Source: Bedellia somnulentella (Eukaryota; Arthropoda; Insecta; Lepidoptera; Bedelliidae). From it: a stretch of 64,000 bases of DNA. The notes below the pieces were generated by a model, which did no database searches, was not told where the DNA came from, and saw nothing but the letters and a program-made list of their open reading frames with translations. Position 1 is the stretch's first letter. Each line of letters begins with the position of its first letter. This document shows, piece after piece, positions 1 to 10,576 of the stretch. The stretch spans positions 11,265,912 to 11,329,911 of the forward strand of contig OY755196.1 in the NCBI GenBank assembly GCA_963576735.1, in the 5' to 3' direction. The translations under genes and the position numbers were made by a program.

Positions 1-360
1 AAATCTGGTAGTTCATGCTAATGTATCCTTAAACAGTCTTTATAGTAACAGTCTATTTACCCCGATTCCTTCTGATGGTAAGCTGATTGGTGTAACCGTA
101 ATACTAGGCCGACTATCATTCCGAGGTTGTTAGTTTTTCTGAATATCACATGATATTTTGACATCTGTGCTGTAGAGAACAGGCTTTTATCCGGAAATTG
201 TTTTAACGTAATAAGAGGCGAATAATAATACTGTTTCGTGAGAATACAGTTTGATGTGTCCGAGTATTATTTAGCCATATGAGTTTCTCGTCGATATTTT
301 TCTTCACTATAAATAACCTGACTAAAATACTGTTAATACAAAAAATACCCCGAAGAAAAG
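1..360. other. Unassigned AT-rich sequence
   Basis: I see no ORF of note and no repeat that I recognise in this first stretch, which runs up to the first S1 copy. Confidence 0.5.
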
Positions 361-614
361 TACATACAAACAAACCTACATATACTCACGGCTATTAATC
401 CCTAGAAGGAGTAGCCAGAGCTAAGGAATTCGAAATTCCTCAGCCACGTTTGGAAAGTTGAGTGGGGAAAAGATGATAAAATAAAGGTTGTTAGTGATAG
501 GTCTCCAACCGCATCACCCAAAAATCCCTTAGAAGCCCCGATACCGTTAGTCGCCTCTTACTTACACCCACCGGAAGACATGGGATAGTGCTATTCTAAG
601 CCGACACTACACAG
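361..614 (-). repeat. S1 retroposon, near full length
   Basis: First of the S1 family. Read on the element strand (minus here), S1 is about 250 bp. It starts GCTGTGTAGTGTCGGCTTAG, has a middle part with GCGGTTGGAGACCCATCACC and CCACTTTTGG-type motifs, and ends CTACCCCTTCTAGGGATTTA, then TAGCCGTGAGTATATG and a TATG-repeat tail. Its head matches the 5' end of the LINE at 17069 and its tail matches the LINE 3' end. Other copies show target duplications of about 8-16 bp and 5' truncation, so it moves by target-primed reverse transcription. A B-box-like string (GGTTGGAGACC) is present but the A box is weak. The tail lies at the left of this copy. Confidence 0.9.
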
Positions 615-670
615 CAACCCGAAGAAAAGTCAATAAATAAAAACTTTTTTTTTATTTAGGACTGTAACGC

Positions 671-745
671 TTACCTACCTATACTGTAAACCCCAAAAAA
701 AGTAGCCAGAGATTAAAAATGAGAAATTCCTCATTCTCTTTTAAC
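671..745 (-). repeat. S1 fragment, degenerate
   Basis: A decayed 3' portion with GTAGCCAGAG and GAGAAATTCCTCA, lacking the middle and the head. Confidence 0.5.
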
Positions 746-846
746 TTAAGGGCACAAGCACATCGGTTTCTGCTTAGTAGGTATAGTATGAGGCGTTTTA
801 TAAATATTTCATTCGCAATATTAGAAGTCTTTATTATGTATTATTA

Positions 847-1086
847 GCCGTGTAGTGTCGGCTTAGAATGACACTACTCCATTTCTACCCGTGGGTGATC
901 GCAAGAGGCGACTGAGGGTATAGGGCTTCTTAAGTGATTTTTTGGCGATGTGGTTGGAGACCCGTCACCACAAACATTTATTATTACCATCTTTTCCCCA
1001 ATCAACTTCTAAAAGTGGCTGAGGAATTTCTCATTCCAAAGCTCTGGCTACCCCGTTAAGGGATTTATAGCCGTGAGTATATGAAT
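847..1086 (+). repeat. S1 retroposon, full length
   Basis: Complete from GCCGTGTAGTGTCGGC to GCCGTGAGTATATGAA. Belongs to the variant with CCCGTGGGTGATCG in the head and AGTGATTTTTTGG in the middle. Confidence 0.88.
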
Positions 1087-1594
1087 ATTTAAATGAATTT
1101 ATTATGTAATGTGGTAAAAAAATATGCCCAAGAATAAGACGGCTGTCAAAGAAAGACTCTCTAATTCAATCTTATTTCATTATTTTGTTATTACAAACCC
1201 TTGTATTGTTTTTTACTTAGTGTGTATCTCTGTCTATCAAGTGACATACACTAAAATAAAAGTAATATATATAGTATAGTGTTTTAATCCTTAAATCTAT
1301 ACTATTCCATAAAACTCCCGCTTTGAAAGGGCCTACCTGTTTTCCCACGAATCGAGTTTCACAGAATCGGCGAGCATTTAAATGACGACGAAAATGATAT
1401 TCTCATTATATAACGAATACCGTTGGAACCTTGTCTTTGTAACAGTTAATTATAAGCCGTTCATTTTGTTACCGAGCTTAATGTGACAGAGTACTATTAC
1501 CCAGGATTTTGTGTGTTCACTTCACTTAATTTTTTTACTTTGCAGGTTTTCAACAAAAAGACCACTGGTTTATAAAGAGATGAGAGGGTTGAAA
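1087..1594. other. Unassigned sequence before a Helitron
   Basis: No coding potential or recognisable repeat is seen; AT-rich, ending at the A that precedes the Helitron terminus. Confidence 0.45.
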
Positions 1595-1713
1595 TCTATA
1601 CTTATAATAAATCTGTAGAGAGGTCAATTCTGTACATGAAATATATTTTCAAAATAACTATCAAGTGGTGATTAGGGATCGATACTGATGCCAAAAATGC
1701 AATCAGTAAAATT

Positions 1714-1763
<50 letters not shown>

Positions 1764-2490
1764 GGTTTGTATGTTCCTTATGGAAACAAAAACTACTCGA
1801 CGGATTTTAACGAAACTTGGTACAATTATTCGTCACACACCTGCGCAGGTTTTTGTTTACTTTCCAGCAGAGTAGTAAAGGGGAATTTCGAGAAATTTTG
1901 GGAAAACGGGAGAAGTTACTCCATTTTTTAAGCTTCCGTCGCGTGTGCAGCCTTAATGGTTAAACTTACATAGAAATCATGTATGACGGAAATATTCTTC
2001 ATAAAATTATCTAAAAAAAAATCCCCAACAGTTTATGTCTATCTTTTACGGTTGACTCACAATAACACGTGTAATTCCTGATAGCTTAGCAGTTCGGAAC
2101 ATTCTGATTATATTTGTTTACTCTTACGTTTGTAAACCTCTCATTCATCCCTAATTTAAAAAAGGTAACATTATTACCTATTCAATAAAAAAAAATCATA
2201 GAAATCGGTAGAGAAACACCGAAAATATACATAAAATAAGCCATCGCGCCCGTGACCAAAACCGAATCGTTACTAATTTACATATAACATACTAGATGGC
2301 GCCAGTAGTTGCATCCTACAACACGTAATGATTTATTTTTTAGATTGTTATAAATACTTCATAGCGTTTTATTCCAAAATTTGCTATTAAACGGAAAAAC
2401 TGAACCGTTCATTAAAGCGCATTCAAAATCAAGAAACCTCAGATATTTAAAAAACAACGCTACCCGTGCGAAGCTGGGACGATCCACTAG
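1595..2490 (+). mobile_element. Non-autonomous Helitron, copy 1
   Basis: Starts TCTATACTTATAATAAATCT directly after an A and ends GTGCGAAGCTGGGACGATCC then ACTAG directly before a T. This matches the Helitron rule of 5' TC, 3' CTRR and insertion between A and T without target duplication. Length is 896 bp and no ORF is present. It is nearly identical to the copy at 52453-53413 but lacks about 90 bp near its 3' end (between GCGCATTCAAAATCA and AGAAACCTCAG). It contains a GTCT microsatellite. Confidence 0.85.
1716..1763 (+). repeat. (GTCT)n microsatellite
   Basis: About twelve tandem GTCT units inside the Helitron. The second Helitron copy carries the same array, shorter, near 52577. Confidence 0.9.
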
Positions 2491-2553
2491 TTAATAATAT
2501 AGTTTGAGCACTAGTTTTTCTGATTTGCCTCGATATGGATTTTGAGTCGAAAT

Positions 2554-2785
2554 GTCGTGTAGTGGCTTAGATTGTGACTACCCCTTTCTACCCACGGATG
2601 TCGTAAAGGGCGACTAAGGGTATGGGGCTTTCTTTAAGTGGTTTTTGGTCAATGCTGTTGTAAACCCATTACCAACGATACTTTATTTCTACCATCTTGT
2701 CCCCTATCAACTTCCTATTGTGGCTGAGGAGTTTCTAGCTCAAAAGCTCTGTCTACCTCTTTTAGGGCCGTGAGTATATGTATGT
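2554..2785 (+). repeat. S1 retroposon
   Basis: Diverged near-complete copy (GTGGCTTAGATTGTGACTACC head; GGGCCGTGAGTATATGTATG tail). Its tail faces the tail of the next copy across about 12 bp. Confidence 0.85.
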
Positions 2786-2796
2786 TTTTCAGAATT

Positions 2797-2937
2797 ATAC
2801 ATACATACATACATATACTCACGGCTATAAATCTCTAGATGGGGTAGCCAGAGCTGAGGAATTAAAAATTCCTCAGCCTCTTTTGGAGGTTGCGTGGGGA
2901 ACAGATGGTTAAATAAAGGTTGTTGGTGAAAGGTGGT
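2797..2937 (-). repeat. S1 retroposon, 5' truncated
   Basis: Tail at left (CATACATACATACATATACTC). The copy stops after TTGTTGGTGAAAGG, so the head half is missing. Confidence 0.82.
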
Positions 2938-3204
2938 TATTTCCGAATTATGTTTTAGTTTAATATTAGTTTAGTTTAGTGTATAGATATTTGCACCAAT
3001 GTTTGTCTGGATAGGACCCACCCAAGGCTTGGAAGGTAAGCTCACTGTCATATTTATATTTAAACATATCGACATATGGATCTCCTGATCACTGCTGCAT
3101 TGTTCCTTTGTATGAGAATACAATGTTTTTGCGAAAAATATTTTCCAGCTCAAGGATGATCAGTAGTAAAATAAGAGCGAAAAATTTAATATATTACTCA
3201 CTAT

Positions 3205-3490
3205 ATCCCCGTATATCCCCGAAGGGGTTGCCACAGGTACTAATACTTCTGAACATGACGGGACATTGTCACCTGATGTTGGACAGTGTACTCGTGTGAT
3301 AGGGGGCAGGTCTATCGCCGTTTTTACGACTACACTGTTACATGTCCTCACGATGTTTTTCCTCACCGTTAACATCTAAGATTAATTAACCACACATAAT
3401 ACTTGTGGGCCCACCTCGGAGATCTAACTAACCGACAACGCCTCTCTGCATCTTAGCGCATTTTCTAACCACTGAGCTATCTTGGTGAAT
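3205..3490 (-). repeat. S2 SINE, diverged
   Basis: On the minus strand this has a tRNA-like head with a diverged A-box region near 3480, the body around CTGTTACATGTCC, and the S2 3' end CCCCTTCGGGGATAT near 3205-3220. The head differs from typical S2, suggesting a different tRNA-related promoter on the same body, or strong decay. Confidence 0.7.
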
Positions 3491-3616
3491 AATAAATATA
3501 TAAATCCACAGTCATTTCTTGATCTTGAGGGGGAAAAATATTGTTAATTAGAGGATGGCTGATGATGAGTCGCCAGTTATCTCAGTAATAATCATTTTAA
3601 GAAACGTTAATATTAT

Positions 3617-3678
3617 AAGTCGCCTCTCTCGACACCTGCGGGAAGAAATGGGTTAGTGCTAAACTATGTCGACACTAC
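3617..3678 (-). repeat. S1 head fragment
   Basis: Only the 5' part remains, with the pattern GTCGCCTCT...GGAAGAAATGGG...CGACACTAC. Confidence 0.55.
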
Positions 3679-3689
3679 CTAGTTAAAAA

Positions 3690-4460
3690 TAATAAATCGT
3701 TTCAAAACGGACATACGTAAACAGGTAACCGGAATCCCCATTGTTATCCACTTCCTTCAGATAACGAAGAGGTAGGCATTGTCACTATATTGTTTAACTT
3801 CATACTTTCTTGCACACGTTTATTACTTACAGCGAATTTAATTACTCGTGGTGAACTAATTCTGCTTATCAATAAAAGTGCTGATTAAAATAATTTCTTG
3901 CTTATTTATGCGATCGGTAAGTCGTGGCCATATAGAAAGAGGAAGAAAGAGAAAGAGAGACATTTATTCGCTGTACAGAACATGGAAAAATAACATTAAT
4001 AGAGAATATTTTTAAAAAAAAAACAACATATCGTAGAACACATCATAAAATTATCGATCATTTCAAGAAAAACTCGTATTTCATGACATGTTCAACTGTT
4101 TATTGGCCACATCGTGATGTGGTTTGGGCAGATCAATGATAAGAAATCTTTTTTACAGTTAAAGTAAAGTAGTTACATTAGTTACCGGCAGAGGCGCTTA
4201 AAACGCTTTGTTTATGTGCGAAGATGGCGGCCGCTGGCAAAAGTGTTGTTTCTCGCATTAAAAGTTACTAATTCTTTATTAGCGAGGAAGAAAGTGATAA
4301 CAAAAGAATTTTCGACGAAGAGGTTCTCGAGTACTTTGCTATTACAAACTGAGCAATATGTTAAAAAACCATAGAGTTTGGATCGCATTTCGCAGGTCTC
4401 TTTTTTTACTGGCCAAGCGTGGATGACAAAATAGTTAAACGTTGACGATTTTATGATCTG
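3690..4460. other. Unassigned sequence
   Basis: Mostly featureless. At 4224 there is a short ATGGCGGCCGC reading frame that stops after 14 codons. The same frame continues past that stop with acidic codons (SEEESDNKRIFDEEVLEY), which could be a decayed coding relic, but I cannot name it. Confidence 0.35.
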
Positions 4461-4462
4461 CA

Positions 4463-4597
4463 GGCAAGCACGAGCCGTGTTTAAACTAGTTATCGCGTTG
4501 GATAAAGCAGCCATCTCTTACGTACTTAGTTAGTATCGTATACTGCCATCTCATTCTAACCGTTATCGTGTCGATACAACAGCGCTCGTGCTTGCCC
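4463..4597. repeat. ~134-bp repeat family R134, copy a
   Basis: Bounded by GGCAAGCACGAGC at left and GCTCGTGCTTGCC at right, short imperfect terminal inverted repeats. Inside are GTTTAAACTAGTTATCGCG and ATCGTATACTGCCATCTCAT. Related copies lie at 13951, 39821 and 42514. Confidence 0.75.
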
Positions 4598-4752
4598 TTC
4601 TGGGTACTATGAGATCCGGGTGACAATAATGTCACATGGTTTTCAGAAGTATTATTACGTCAGCCACCACATTAAGATCGTTTAGTAAATTTATTTTTAT
4701 TGGTATGCGTTTTTATAGTCCAGTATCATTATAGTTATAGAAAAGCATATTG

Positions 4753-4970
4753 GCTGTGTAGTGTCGGCTTAGAATAGCACTACCCCGTTTCTTCCGGTGG
4801 GTGCACGTAAGAGGCGACTAACGGTATTGGGGCTTTTAAGGTTTCTTTTAACCAACCTTTATTTTATCATCTTTTCCCCACTTAACTTTCCAAAAGTGGC
4901 TGAAAAATTTCTAATTCTGTAGTTCTGGCTACCCCATCTAGGGATTTATAGCCGTGAGTATATGTATGTA
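4753..4970 (+). repeat. S1 retroposon, full length with internal loss
   Basis: Head and tail are both present. A short deletion removes part of the GGGCGATGCGGTTGGAGACC segment. Confidence 0.88.
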
Positions 4971-5027
4971 AAAAGATATTATTAACGCGTTATATCATCA
5001 CCACATGTAGTCATCTCATACTCCTAC

Positions 5028-5073
5028 AACCCTCGCGGGAAGAAATGGTTGAGTGCTTAACTTAGCCGACACT
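5028..5073 (-). repeat. S1 head fragment
   Basis: Matches the head only: CGCGGGAAGAAATGGTTGAG and AGCCGACACTAC. Confidence 0.5.
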
Positions 5074-5217
5074 ACAACGCTTCACATCGTTCACAAATCA
5101 CGATACTCTTATTTCAAACTTTTCAAGTTAGCCTCCATTACTCGGACTTGGAAGTATACTCATATATATTATATTAACTCTTACTTGCATATCTATTTTG
5201 TCACACCCATTAATCAT

Positions 5218-5463
5218 ATATACATACATATACTCACGGCTATAAATCCCAGGAAGGGGTAGCCAGAGCTAAAGAATTAGAAATTCCTCAGCCACTTTTG
5301 GAAATTTGAGTGGGGAAAAGATAGAAAAAATAAAGGTTGTTGGTGATGGGTCTCCAACCGCATCGCCCAAAAATCCCTTAATAGCCCCATACCGTTAGTC
5401 GCCTCTTACGTATACCCACCGGAAGAAATGGGGTAGTGCTATTCTAAACCGACACTACACGGC
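5218..5463 (-). repeat. S1 retroposon, full length
   Basis: Tail at left, head ending GCCGTGTAGTG-type at right (CGACACTACACGGC). Little decayed. Confidence 0.9.
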
Positions 5464-5511
5464 AATCGTAAATCATTAATAGATAAACTGACTTTTGCGT
5501 TGATATATTAA

Positions 5512-5593
5512 GATTTGCCAGGATCAAACAAAGAGGCAATCAGTGGTCTCTGCCAACCGCAATGGAAACTGATAGCGTAAGTATATATGTATG
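5512..5593 (+). repeat. L1 LINE 3' end, strongly truncated
   Basis: About 80 bp matching the L1 3' terminus: TTTGCCAGGATC..., GTCTCTGCCAACCGCAATGG, then GCGTAAGTATATATGTATG. Diverged. Confidence 0.65.
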
Positions 5594-5930
5594 CTTTTCT
5601 CATTTATCTACCAACAATGTGCTTAGGTAAAGATTTGAATGTCTATGTAATAATGTTGTAATAAATAACAATCAATACTAAATCAGCTTTTTTTTGTATA
5701 ACAATAGGCATTCAAAGATTAGCGTGAGAAACGGTCGTGATGGTTGGTGTCGTGAGTAGGAAGACAGTATTATTTCTATTATTCTTTTCGTTGTCTATTA
5801 TATCATTAGGTTCTTAGAAAAACTGACTTTCGGATTATCTAGAGTAAGTGAGTGGATGGTATAACAGATCGGCTGGTGAAACGGAGGTGTAGGGTTTGAT
5901 TCCCGGAACGTGTAGACAAAAATGCAATTT
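5594..5930. other. Unassigned sequence with a weak tRNA-like patch
   Basis: Around 5851-5920, GGATGGTATAACAGATCGG and GGGTTTGATTCCCGG resemble RNA polymerase III boxes and could be a decayed SINE head. Nothing else is recognised. Confidence 0.35.
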
Positions 5931-6127
5931 GCTGTATAGCGTTGGCTTAGAATAGCACAAACCTACTTTTGTTAAAGTTTTGGATTTTTGTAAGAGATTT
6001 TATGTTGATGAAGCTAAACACTACTCTCCTTTACTTTACAAGTTTTTCACCACACAATTTCTTGTGTAGAGAAATTTCTGTATCTCAAGATCTGGCTACC
6101 ACTTTGTGGGATTCATTACCGTGCAGG
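5931..6127 (+). repeat. S1 retroposon, degenerate
   Basis: Recognisable head (GCTGTATAGCGTTGGCTTAG) and tail (TCTGGCTACC...TTACCGTGC), with a poorly conserved middle. Confidence 0.65.
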
Positions 6128-6369
6128 CAATAACAGGCATGTTATTTATACTTACTTATAGTCACGCCTTTTGGGGTAATCAGAGATTATTGATTACCAA
6201 ATATATACAATCATATGGCATTCCTTTCTTGCTTCTTTGACAGTCTCAACTTTACCCAAAAATGTGAAAGGAAGCTTGTTCATGAACGCGAGTACAACCG
6301 ACTGGGTTCCCAGCATTTAAAGTTTAATGTAAATTTTTATATTTATAAATTTTGGAAGGAAAGATATAA

Positions 6370-8714
6370 CATACATACATACATATACTCACGCCATTAG
6401 TTCCCATTGGGGTAGGCAGAGACTATTGATCGCCACTTCGCACGATCCTGACAAACCTCTCTAGCTTCGTTTACATCCATCAATCTTTTCATACATGCTC
6501 TTTTATTCTTCATACTTCGGACGCCAGCCTTTTTGAGCACACTCTCAATTTGGTCCAAGTGTGTTCTCCGTGGTCGTCCTCTACTAACATTACCATCCAC
6601 ACTAGCTCTATAGATCCCTTTTACCAATTTTCTATCATCCATCCTCTCTATGTGCCCAAACCATCTCAACATTCCTTTTTCTATCTTTCTTACAATATCA
6701 TCTTTCACACCACACTTTTCACGAATAACACTATTTCTCACTCGGTCACATAATCTAACATTACAAATTTTTCTGAGGGACCTCATCTCTACTGCATTCA
6801 CTCTGCTCTCATGCTTCTTCTGCCACACCCAACATTCGCTTCCATACATAAGCGTAGGAACAAGAACAGCATCATGCACAGCCATTCGGGCCTTTTCAGA
6901 CACCGTTTGACTGATCATTAGGCTATTCATTGCTCCATTTACCGCATTACCCTTTTTCACTCTTCTTTCAATGTCTTCATCACATTTCCCATCCCTTGTA
7001 AACAAACTTCCCAGATATACAAACTCCTTCACCTGTTCCACATCCTTACCATCAATCGCAATCACGCATTCTGTCACATCTTCCTGTCTCTCAAAAACCA
7101 TCGTTTTGGTCTTATCCACATTCACCCTCATTCCCTTTCTTACAAAAGACTCACATGCAATATTCATCATCTCTTGCAACTCTTCTGCCGATGATGCAAG
7201 TAGCACTTGATCGTCAGCATACAAGAGGCATTTAATGATGAATCCACCCATCCTTAGTCCATAATCACTTTCACGCAACTCTGTCAAACAGTCATCCATG
7301 AACAAATTGAAGAGCCACGGAGAAGCTACACATCCCTGTCGGACACCCCTAGAGATTCCGAACCAGTCAGTGTTTTCCCCGTTTACTCTTACACATGCAC
7401 TAGAATCCTCATAAAGTGATACCAATGCACGTATAAGTTGACTCCCCAAACCGAACTTGGATAACACCTCCCATAAACACTTTCTTACCACCCTATCATA
7501 CGCCTTCTCTAAATCAATGAAGGAGCAATACACCTTTTGGTTCTTAGCTAAAAACTTTTCGGTGATGCTCCTTAGAGAGAAGATTTGATCCATACATCCC
7601 ATTCCTTTCCTAAATCCCGCTTGCACATCCCATATTTTCTCATCAGTTTCATTCATCACTCTTTCAATCAGTACCTTAGCATACAATTTACCAACAATGC
7701 TGAGTAAGCTGATGCCGCGGTAGTTTTTAGCCTCTTGGTGTGACCCCTTTCCTTTATATAGAGGCACAATCACCGCCTTGCACCAGTCTCGTGGAACTTT
7801 GCCACTCGACCAGCATTTTTGGAAAAGGAAGTGCAACCAAGAAGCCACCAACCCTTTACCAGCCCTCAGCATTTCGATAGTAATCCTATCATACCCTGCC
7901 GCCTTCCCTAATTTCATACTTTTCATTGCTTTCATTATTTCTTCCATACTAATCTCGCTGTCACTAAATTCACCCATCTCCCCGTTCCAATCAACATTAC
8001 TGTCGATTGGCGAAGAAATGGATGCATCCTCTTTCTCAAACAGTCCCTCAAAATAATTCTTCCATACCCGTTTCATGCTACTTTCATCCGTCGCCAATTC
8101 ACCCTGTTCATCTCTTATTACACTCACTCTCGTGTTTTGGGAAACTCCCTTTTCTTTCCGGATATACTTCCAGAATAACTTTTGGTTATTCCGGAAATTA
8201 TCAGAAAGTTTCCTCTCACACCACTCTTGCAAATCCCGCTTTTTCTTTTCTATTTTCTTCTTTACCTCATTCTTAACTCTCTTATATTCATCTTCACTTT
8301 TCTGCACTACATCGTCAGTTACACTCGCATCCATCCGTTTACTAGCTTTAATCGCTAGTAAATCTAACCACGCTTTCTTCTTATCACCAACCGCCTCTTT
8401 CACAACTTTATCCCACCAACTTGTTGGTGGTCTATTTGACCTTTTACACACTCCACATACTTCCGTCGCACATTCAACCATCGTCGATTTGAGCGCATCC
8501 CATACTTCTTCTATTTCCATTTCATCCCTCATCTCCACGCAACTTAGTCTATCATCCAATTTCCTCAAGTATTCATCTCTGATATTTTCATCTTCTTGCA
8601 GTTTTTCTACTTTTATTCTCGCAAAATCCGTTGTTGACACTCTAGGCCTGTGACGCCAACGCGTGCACAGACCCCTTAATCGTGATATAACGAGAAAGTG
8701 ATCTGTGCCAACGA
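6370..8714 (-). mobile_element. L1 RTE-like LINE, copy a, 5' truncated
   Basis: Minus strand. The 3' tail is at left (CATACATACATACATATACTC, then the L1 end CTACCCCAATGGGAACTAAT on the element strand). Homology to the copy at 29937-33314 stops abruptly at about 8714, inside the endonuclease domain, which is the usual 5' truncation of a LINE. About 2.35 kb remain. Confidence 0.92.
6397..8713 (-). CDS. LINE reverse transcriptase, endonuclease largely lost
   Basis: Reverse transcriptase part of the L1 polyprotein; RTE-type proteins copy their own RNA at a nicked target. The frame is open from the truncation point at 8713 to the stop at 6397. A GTG at 8640 is only an internal codon, not a believable start. 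The N-terminus begins with the last endonuclease motif (VGTDHFLVISRL). Counting from 8640, visible motifs are QAGFRKGMGCMDQ (~340), FIDLEKAYDRV (~372), GVRQGCVASPWL (~431) and the catalytic YADD at 474-477. The C-terminus has the RWFGHIERMDD and GRPRRTHLDQI motifs common in RTE-like elements and ends SIVSAYPNGN. It has no internal stop or frameshift, which is unlike the other two long copies. Without its 5' end it cannot be autonomous. Clade assignment (RTE or a close relative) is from memory of family motifs. Confidence 0.9.
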
Positions 8715-8749
8715 AAGATATAACTGCGGTAAAATATAACCTATTAAGA

Positions 8750-8850
8750 GATTTATTTATTTATTTAATTAATAAATAATAAATAAATAAATTAGAGAAT
8801 TAGAGAAAAAACAGAAATAGAAAAAAAATACAACACATAGAATATAAGTA
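8750..8850. repeat. TTTA-rich repeat shared with 25055
   Basis: A run of TTATTTATTTA followed by GAGAAAAAACAGAAATAGAAA and CAACACATAGAATATAAG recurs at about 25055-25135. This is probably one end of an unidentified retroelement. Confidence 0.55.
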
Positions 8851-8867
8851 TGAATGTATGTAAGTAT

Positions 8868-9000
8868 GGGTTGTCTGGAAGAGATCGCTCTTAGTGATAA
8901 GACCGCCAGTTGTACTTTGGCTTTTGTACCGATCTTTTTTTTGTAATTGTTGTTTTTTTTGTGATGTGCAATAAAGAGTTTTTATGTTATGTTATGTAAA
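8868..9000 (+). repeat. 3' end of an unidentified non-LTR element
   Basis: GGTTGTCTGGAAGAGATCGC, GATAAGACCGCCAGTTGTAC, an AATAAAGAG signal and a TATGTTATGTTATG tail form a 3'-UTR-like block. I recall this block from lepidopteran LINEs. No coding part is attached. Confidence 0.6.
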
Positions 9001-9191
9001 TAAATTTTGGTATCTCCTTAACTTTTCTCACAGATAGGTAACAAAAACAATCAATACAAAAAAGTTATCATTACAGAAATACAACAAGAAAAACAGAAAT
9101 AGAATATGAAAAACGATAACAACCACAACGAACATAAAAAGACAAAAGTAAATACACCACATTCTTCAGATAAATTTAAACAATAATTATA

Positions 9192-9382
9192 ATACATACA
9201 TACATATAATCACGGCTTTAAATCCCTAAAAGGGGTAGCCAGAGCTGAGAAATTATAAATTTCTTTTGGAAGTACAGTGGGAAAAGATGCCTAGATAAAA
9301 AGCCCCAAATCCGTTAGTCGCCTCTTAAGTACACCCACCGGAAGAAATGGGGTAGTGCTATTCTAAGCCGACACTACACAGC
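9192..9382 (-). repeat. S1 retroposon with internal deletion
   Basis: Tail and head are both present, but the central segment (GGTTGTTGGTGATGGGTCTC) is deleted, so it is about 60 bp shorter than the norm. Confidence 0.85.
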
Positions 9383-9722
9383 CGAATAATAATAATAATT
9401 AACAATATACACACACATCAAAGACTTTTTAAAATAAGTTACAGTAGAACATTAAAGAAAAAAAGATAAGAAAATATTTATTGGTTGCATACAAAATTAC
9501 AACACTTACACACAAATACAAATAACAAGCACAATAAAACCAGATAAAAATCAAAAAGTCTTGCAACAAAACGTCCTGTCTTTCTCGCAGCGCTGCTTCG
9601 AAAAGCAGAATAAGTCCACATCCGTGAAATAAATATTATATGTATCGCACATCCTGCACAAAGGAGCCCTCTTACCTACTTTGATTAAAGAATAAGCCTC
9701 TTAGTAATAAAATCTACATACG
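9383..9722. other. Unassigned sequence
   Basis: AT-rich with a short higher-GC patch around 9580-9620 (CGCAGCGCTGCTTCG). No ORF or repeat is recognised. Confidence 0.4.
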
Positions 9723-9916
9723 TAAATATACTCACGCCATTAGTTCCCATTGGGGTAGGCAGTGACTATTGATCGCCACTTCGTACGATCCTGACAAACC
9801 TCTCTAGCTTCGTTTACATCCATCAATCTTTTCATACATGCTCTTTTATTCTTCATATTTCGGACGCCAGCCTTTTTGAGCACACTCTCAATTTGGTCCA
9901 AGTGTGTTCTCCGTGG
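9723..9916 (-). repeat. L1 LINE 3' fragment
   Basis: About 190 bp of the L1 3' end, nearly identical to 6388-6580, stopping at GTTCTCCGTGGTCGG. A 5'-truncated insertion. Confidence 0.85.
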
Positions 9917-9935
9917 TCGGTATATACCTATATAC

Positions 9936-10189
9936 GTATACGTATATACCTATACTCACGGTAGATGACGATAAATCCCTAGAAGGGGTAGTCAGGGTTT
10001 CAGAACAAGAAACTCCTCAGCCACATTAGTAAGTTCATAGGTTTTCGGCAATGCGGTTGGAGACCAATCACCAACGATACTTCATTTCTAGCATCAACTT
10101 ACAAATGTGGCTGAGGAGTTTCTGACGCTGAAGTTCTGGCTACCCCTTTTTGGGATTTATTGCCGTGAGTATATGTATGTGTGTATGTA
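9936..10189. repeat. S1 foldback: two partial copies with tails facing out
   Basis: The left half (9936 to about 10037) is a minus-strand S1 3' part. The right half (about 10037 to 10189) is a plus-strand S1 with its 3' end at right. The pair shares GAAACTCCTCAGCCACATT and its reverse complement, so the unit can fold back. Both tails point outwards. Confidence 0.75.
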
Positions 10190-10198
10190 ATGTTTGAC

Positions 10199-10345
10199 GA
10201 CGTCCGTGGCTGAGTGGATAGGTGACTAGCTACTCGGTCCGGAGGTTGCGGGTTCGATCCCCGCTGAGAGCAATATTTATGTGACGAGCATACATGATTG
10301 TTTCTTAGTCTCGGATGTTATTTATATGTGTATCAAGTCGGTGGA
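10199..10345 (+). repeat. S3 SINE, tRNA-headed
   Basis: An A-box-like GTGGCTGAGTGG at 10206 and a B box GGGTTCGATCCCC near 10250 give a tRNA-like head (closest in layout to class II Leu/Ser tRNAs). GCTGAGAGCAA and the tail GATTGTTTCTTAGTCTCGG follow. Other copies are at 48470, 50836 and 53440. Confidence 0.75.
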
Positions 10346-10411
10346 AATGCACAGAATCATTAACGGAAATTAACATTCTTCGTCTCTTCTCTATTTAGTT
10401 AAGTTCTCTAA

Positions 10412-10549
10412 CGCCCAATTTCTGAATTGAGTTTTCAAGCTGAGAAAGACTTAAGCATCGTTTTGTCTCATTCAGTTGTAAAGATTTCAATGCGACAGAA
10501 CGATACTTAAGTTGTTCTCAGCTGGATTACTCAATTCAGAAATCGGGCG
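10412..10549. mobile_element. 138-bp foldback MITE, copy 1
   Basis: Long terminal inverted repeats (CGCCCAATTTCTGAATTGAG at left, CTCAATTCAGAAATCGGGCG at right) enclose a short spacer. It is flanked by TAA at 10409-10411 and 10550-10552, a 3-bp duplication of the kind made by PIF/Harbinger transposases. The second copy at 35416 has exactly the same length. Confidence 0.85.
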
Positions 10550-10576
10550 TAAGAATATTGACAATTGAGTTAAAGC

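Noticed and set aside
361..614. S1 as a DNA-type MITE
   Set aside because: No terminal inverted repeats; copies have one-sided 5' truncation, variable 8-16-bp duplications and a microsatellite tail.
1716..1763. GTCT array as a CRISPR-like or regulatory repeat
   Set aside because: Simple microsatellite without spacers, carried within a Helitron in both copies.
4212..4514. 100-codon minus-strand ORF
   Set aside because: Its start lies in the R134 repeat and the rest lacks any family pattern; length is within chance for this composition.
8075..8653. 192-codon ORF opposite L1a (and its twin at 31941-32519)
   Set aside because: It is the antisense shadow of the LINE RT frame; it recurs in copies only because the LINE does, and it is Ser/Phe-rich without motifs.
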